A stretch of DNA of 16,683 nucleotides from DATACZ01 sp036258795 (GTDB taxonomy: Bacteria > Actinomycetota > CADDZG01 > JAHWKV01): positions 1 through 16,683 of the forward strand of contig DATACZ010000167.1 of assembly GCA_036258795.1 (NCBI GenBank), given 5' to 3'. Under the pieces are notes generated by a model. That model did no database searches, was not told where the DNA came from, and was given only the letters and a program-made list of their open reading frames with translations. Each line of letters starts with the position of its first letter. Within the stretch, counting starts at the first letter, position 1. Position numbers and translations under genes: made by a program. This document shows, one piece after another, positions 15,182-16,683 of this stretch.

Positions 15182-16290
15182 CCACCCATGACCGATGGAG
15201 GAATCACGTACACGGTCTGGTCAACTCTAAAGCCACCGCCCGCTATCGTCAGCTCATGCATTCCTGGCTCGGCGTCCTCGGGAATGGTTACCTCGACCGA
15301 GAAGTCGCCTGAGCTGTCCGCATCCGCCTCCGCCAATGGGTCTTCAGGGTTGTCAAAGGTGATTGTGAGCGGCGCCGTTCGGGGCCAAAGCGTGCCGCTG
15401 ACGGTGGATCGCTGCCCGGGCTGAAGGACCTTCAGGACTGTCGGCGCTTGAGGTTTGTCGACGTCTATTAGCGCGACACTGCCTGGGATGCGAGCAAAGT
15501 TCTGGCCCGTCGCCACGTCGAACAAAATGAAAGCCGACAACGGTTCCGAAGCAGGCTGAACCACGATGGCAGCATCGGGCCGAAACCCGGCCCAGCCGGA
15601 ACCGATGTAACCGGCGTTGCTCGGCACCGTGCGGGGAGGCCCGAGCGGATTACCCGAGATGCAACGCACTCTTGGAACCCCGGTTCGGTCCAACAAAACC
15701 GCCGTGCCCGCACCCATGACTGCCTGACGCCCCACCGGCCGGTCTCCAACCAAGCCATAGTCGGTCACCCTGATATCGGCTCGCGTGAATGCGGGGGTAA
15801 GGGAGTTGATATAAGGAGTGATGTCCGCCGCCGCGACCCGGGCCGCAGCCGCCCAGGATCTGGCCTTTCCAGGGCTCGCCTTGAGCAACGTGCCCAGCTC
15901 CGAGGCGTCGCAACCGGAGGTTCCTCTGGTGGCGGCGTAGAAGCCGTCGGAAGATCCGCTAAACCGACCTGGGGTCCCCGCGTCGGGAATGGAGCTTGGG
16001 AGCCGTGACGTCACCGAAGCTTGAGCAACCGACGAGGTGAAAGTGTCGGGTCCGGGCCGGTCGGAGGATTGCAGGAGGATCCGCTCGGGATTGGCAGGCT
16101 GTTGAACGTTCGGCTGGGATTCACCCCCGTCCTGATAAAAAAGCGCTGCACTCCAAGCGAGAAGCACAACGGAAACCAAGCCCAAGAGCTTCCGGTGCCG
16201 GACTATCCCCGGGGGCCTATGCGGCGGTCGAATCGGCGAGCGGGCAAATGGAATCTCCCCTCCCGAGCGACTCCTTTCAACCGGTGCCAT
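15172..16290 (-). CDS. Membrane-anchored DUF6777 protein with C-terminal Ig-like region
   Basis: The protein has 372 residues. After a basic, Pro-rich N terminus comes one membrane helix (about 34-51), so the rest should be outside the membrane. A low-complexity Ser/Pro linker runs to about 110. Residues about 115-265 match the actinobacterial DUF6777 domain: GCDASELGTLL (126-136), YINSLTPAF (160-168), DIRVTDYGL (172-180), QAVMGAGTAVLLDRTGVPRVRC (189-210) and GNPLGPP (213-219). C127 and C210 could form a disulfide. Residues about 285-364 read like a beta-sandwich (LQPGQRSTVSGTLWP, GDFSVEVTIPEDAEPGMHELTI). The function is unknown. ATG at 16290 is the first start but lacks a ribosome binding site. 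The upstream gene ends 53 nt earlier, on the same strand. Confidence 0.8.
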   Translation of the reverse strand: MAPVERSRSGGEIPFARSPIRPPHRPPGIVRHRKLLGLVSVVLLAWSAALFYQDGGESQPNVQQPANPERILLQSSDRPGPDTFTSSVAQASVTSRLPSSIPDAGTPGRFSGSSDGFYAATRGTSGCDASELGTLLKASPGKARSWAAAARVAAADITPYINSLTPAFTRADIRVTDYGLVGDRPVGRQAVMGAGTAVLLDRTGVPRVRCISGNPLGPPRTVPSNAGYIGSGWAGFRPDAAIVVQPASEPLSAFILFDVATGQNFARIPGSVALIDVDKPQAPTVLKVLQPGQRSTVSGTLWPRTAPLTITFDNPEDPLAEADADSSGDFSVEVTIPEDAEPGMHELTIAGGGFRVDQTVYVIPPSVMGGPA

Positions 16291-16343
16291 AGGCAGACCG
16301 ACGTCATGCTGCTCGGTTTCGCCCCAGGGCGAAGGGTTGTCGC

Positions 16344-16683
16344 TCAGGCCGTGGCGTCCCGGAGACTACGGCGCCCAGGCCTCCCGTTGCCTCGACGCGA
16401 TCCGACTATCAGTGCTATGGCGAGCAAGCCCCCCGCAAACAGAAGCACCCATGCCAGCAGCGGCTCCTCTGCGGTCGGCTCAGCTCTGAGCGCTGGCTGT
16501 GGAGCCGGCAGAGCTTCGGGGGGACCCGAACCAATCGGTGCCGGCGGTGGGCCCGGAACCAGGTCGGCGGTCGGCTGGCGAACCGGGGTCACGTTACGTG
16601 CGGCTGCCCTGGGGCGGGCGGGGGCCTGCTGAGTGGGTGTCGAAGGGGCCGGTGCTTCCTCGGCGGTGACCTCCTCCACGATG
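16344..16683 (-). CDS. C-terminal part of a Pro/Ala-rich membrane-anchored protein (runs off the right edge)
   Basis: The frame is open to the window edge (113 codons), so this is probably the tail of a longer gene. It could instead start at GTG 16679. About 70 residues are rich in Pro, Ala and Glu, like an extracellular linker. One membrane helix follows (LLAWVLLFAGGLLAIALIVG, about 73-92 counted from GTG 16679), then a short Arg-rich cytoplasmic tail (SRRGNGRPGRRS). That is the layout of a surface protein held by a C-terminal anchor; there is no LPXTG motif. The linker and anchor give no clue to function. The DUF6777 gene follows 53 nt downstream on the same strand. Confidence 0.6.
   Translation of the reverse strand, partial: IVEEVTAEEAPAPSTPTQQAPARPRAAARNVTPVRQPTADLVPGPPPAPIGSGPPEALPAPQPALRAEPTAEEPLLAWVLLFAGGLLAIALIVGSRRGNGRPGRRSLRDATA

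Noticed and set aside
1..16683. CRISPR arrays, insertion sequences, prophage or integration sites
   Set aside because: No regularly spaced repeats, transposase or integrase frames, or tRNA-flanking direct repeats were seen.

Overview
The window looks like a chromosomal segment of a high-GC (about 60%), probably uncultured actinobacterium. The reasons are the DUF2342-tilS pair, a topA / MFS-dTMP kinase / holB cluster, the conserved block of an OB-fold gene, two trkA genes and a divergent APC permease, a DUF6777 lipoprotein-like protein, frequent GTG and TTG starts, and two genes that seem to be read from leaderless transcripts. Four things place it away from the best-known actinobacterial orders, although sequence reading alone cannot fix the class: TopA carries zinc fingers; the H+-pyrophosphatase is of the K+-independent type; the permease has a doubled cytosolic domain; and the DUF3159 gene that I recall next to the OB-fold gene in Mycobacterium is absent. 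I see no insertion sequence, phage gene, CRISPR array or sign of recent transfer. This is ordinary core chromosome with some unusual gene architectures.

Layout. Positions 1-7643 are all on the minus strand and are read from right to left. topA comes first, then an MFS transporter fused to dTMP kinase that starts inside the end of topA, then holB (DNA polymerase III delta'), tRNA-Thr(CGU), a 62-residue Cys/His-rich protein, the DUF2342 metalloprotease-like gene, and the start of tilS, which runs off the left edge. These are mainly DNA replication and tRNA housekeeping genes. topA, MFS-tmk and holB are packed tightly enough to be one transcript.

From 7788 to 8820 a plus-strand pair encodes a DedA membrane protein and a small OB-fold protein. 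Their convergent neighbours are two coupled TrkA/RCK genes (9510-10184 and 8809-9513, minus strand). These face away from a KimA-like K+ importer of the APC superfamily (10301-12664, plus strand). This is a potassium-uptake module with two RCK nucleotide-sensing proteins but no TrkH/KtrB channel subunit in sight, so the KimA-like permease is the natural candidate partner. hppA (12719-15022, minus strand) converges on the permease and encodes a membrane H+-translocating pyrophosphatase. Such a pump could supply the proton gradient that a K+/H+ symporter uses, but the link is inferred from neighbourhood only.

The right end (15172-16683, minus strand) holds a membrane-anchored extracytoplasmic DUF6777 protein with a C-terminal Ig-like region, and the last 113 codons of a Pro/Ala-rich protein with a C-terminal membrane anchor.

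Most notable observations: (1) the MFS-tmk frame is clearly coding upstream of its first ATG/GTG/TTG codon, and an in-frame AUC lies 6 nt after a perfect AGGAGG; (2) the KimA-like protein has a tandemly duplicated cytosolic domain; (3) the RCK pair appears to be paired with KimA instead of a Trk channel; (4) dedA and the permease share the same arrangement, a TANNNT box exactly 8 nt before the start codon with no ribosome binding site; (5) a small zinc-knuckle-like gene lies behind the tRNA.
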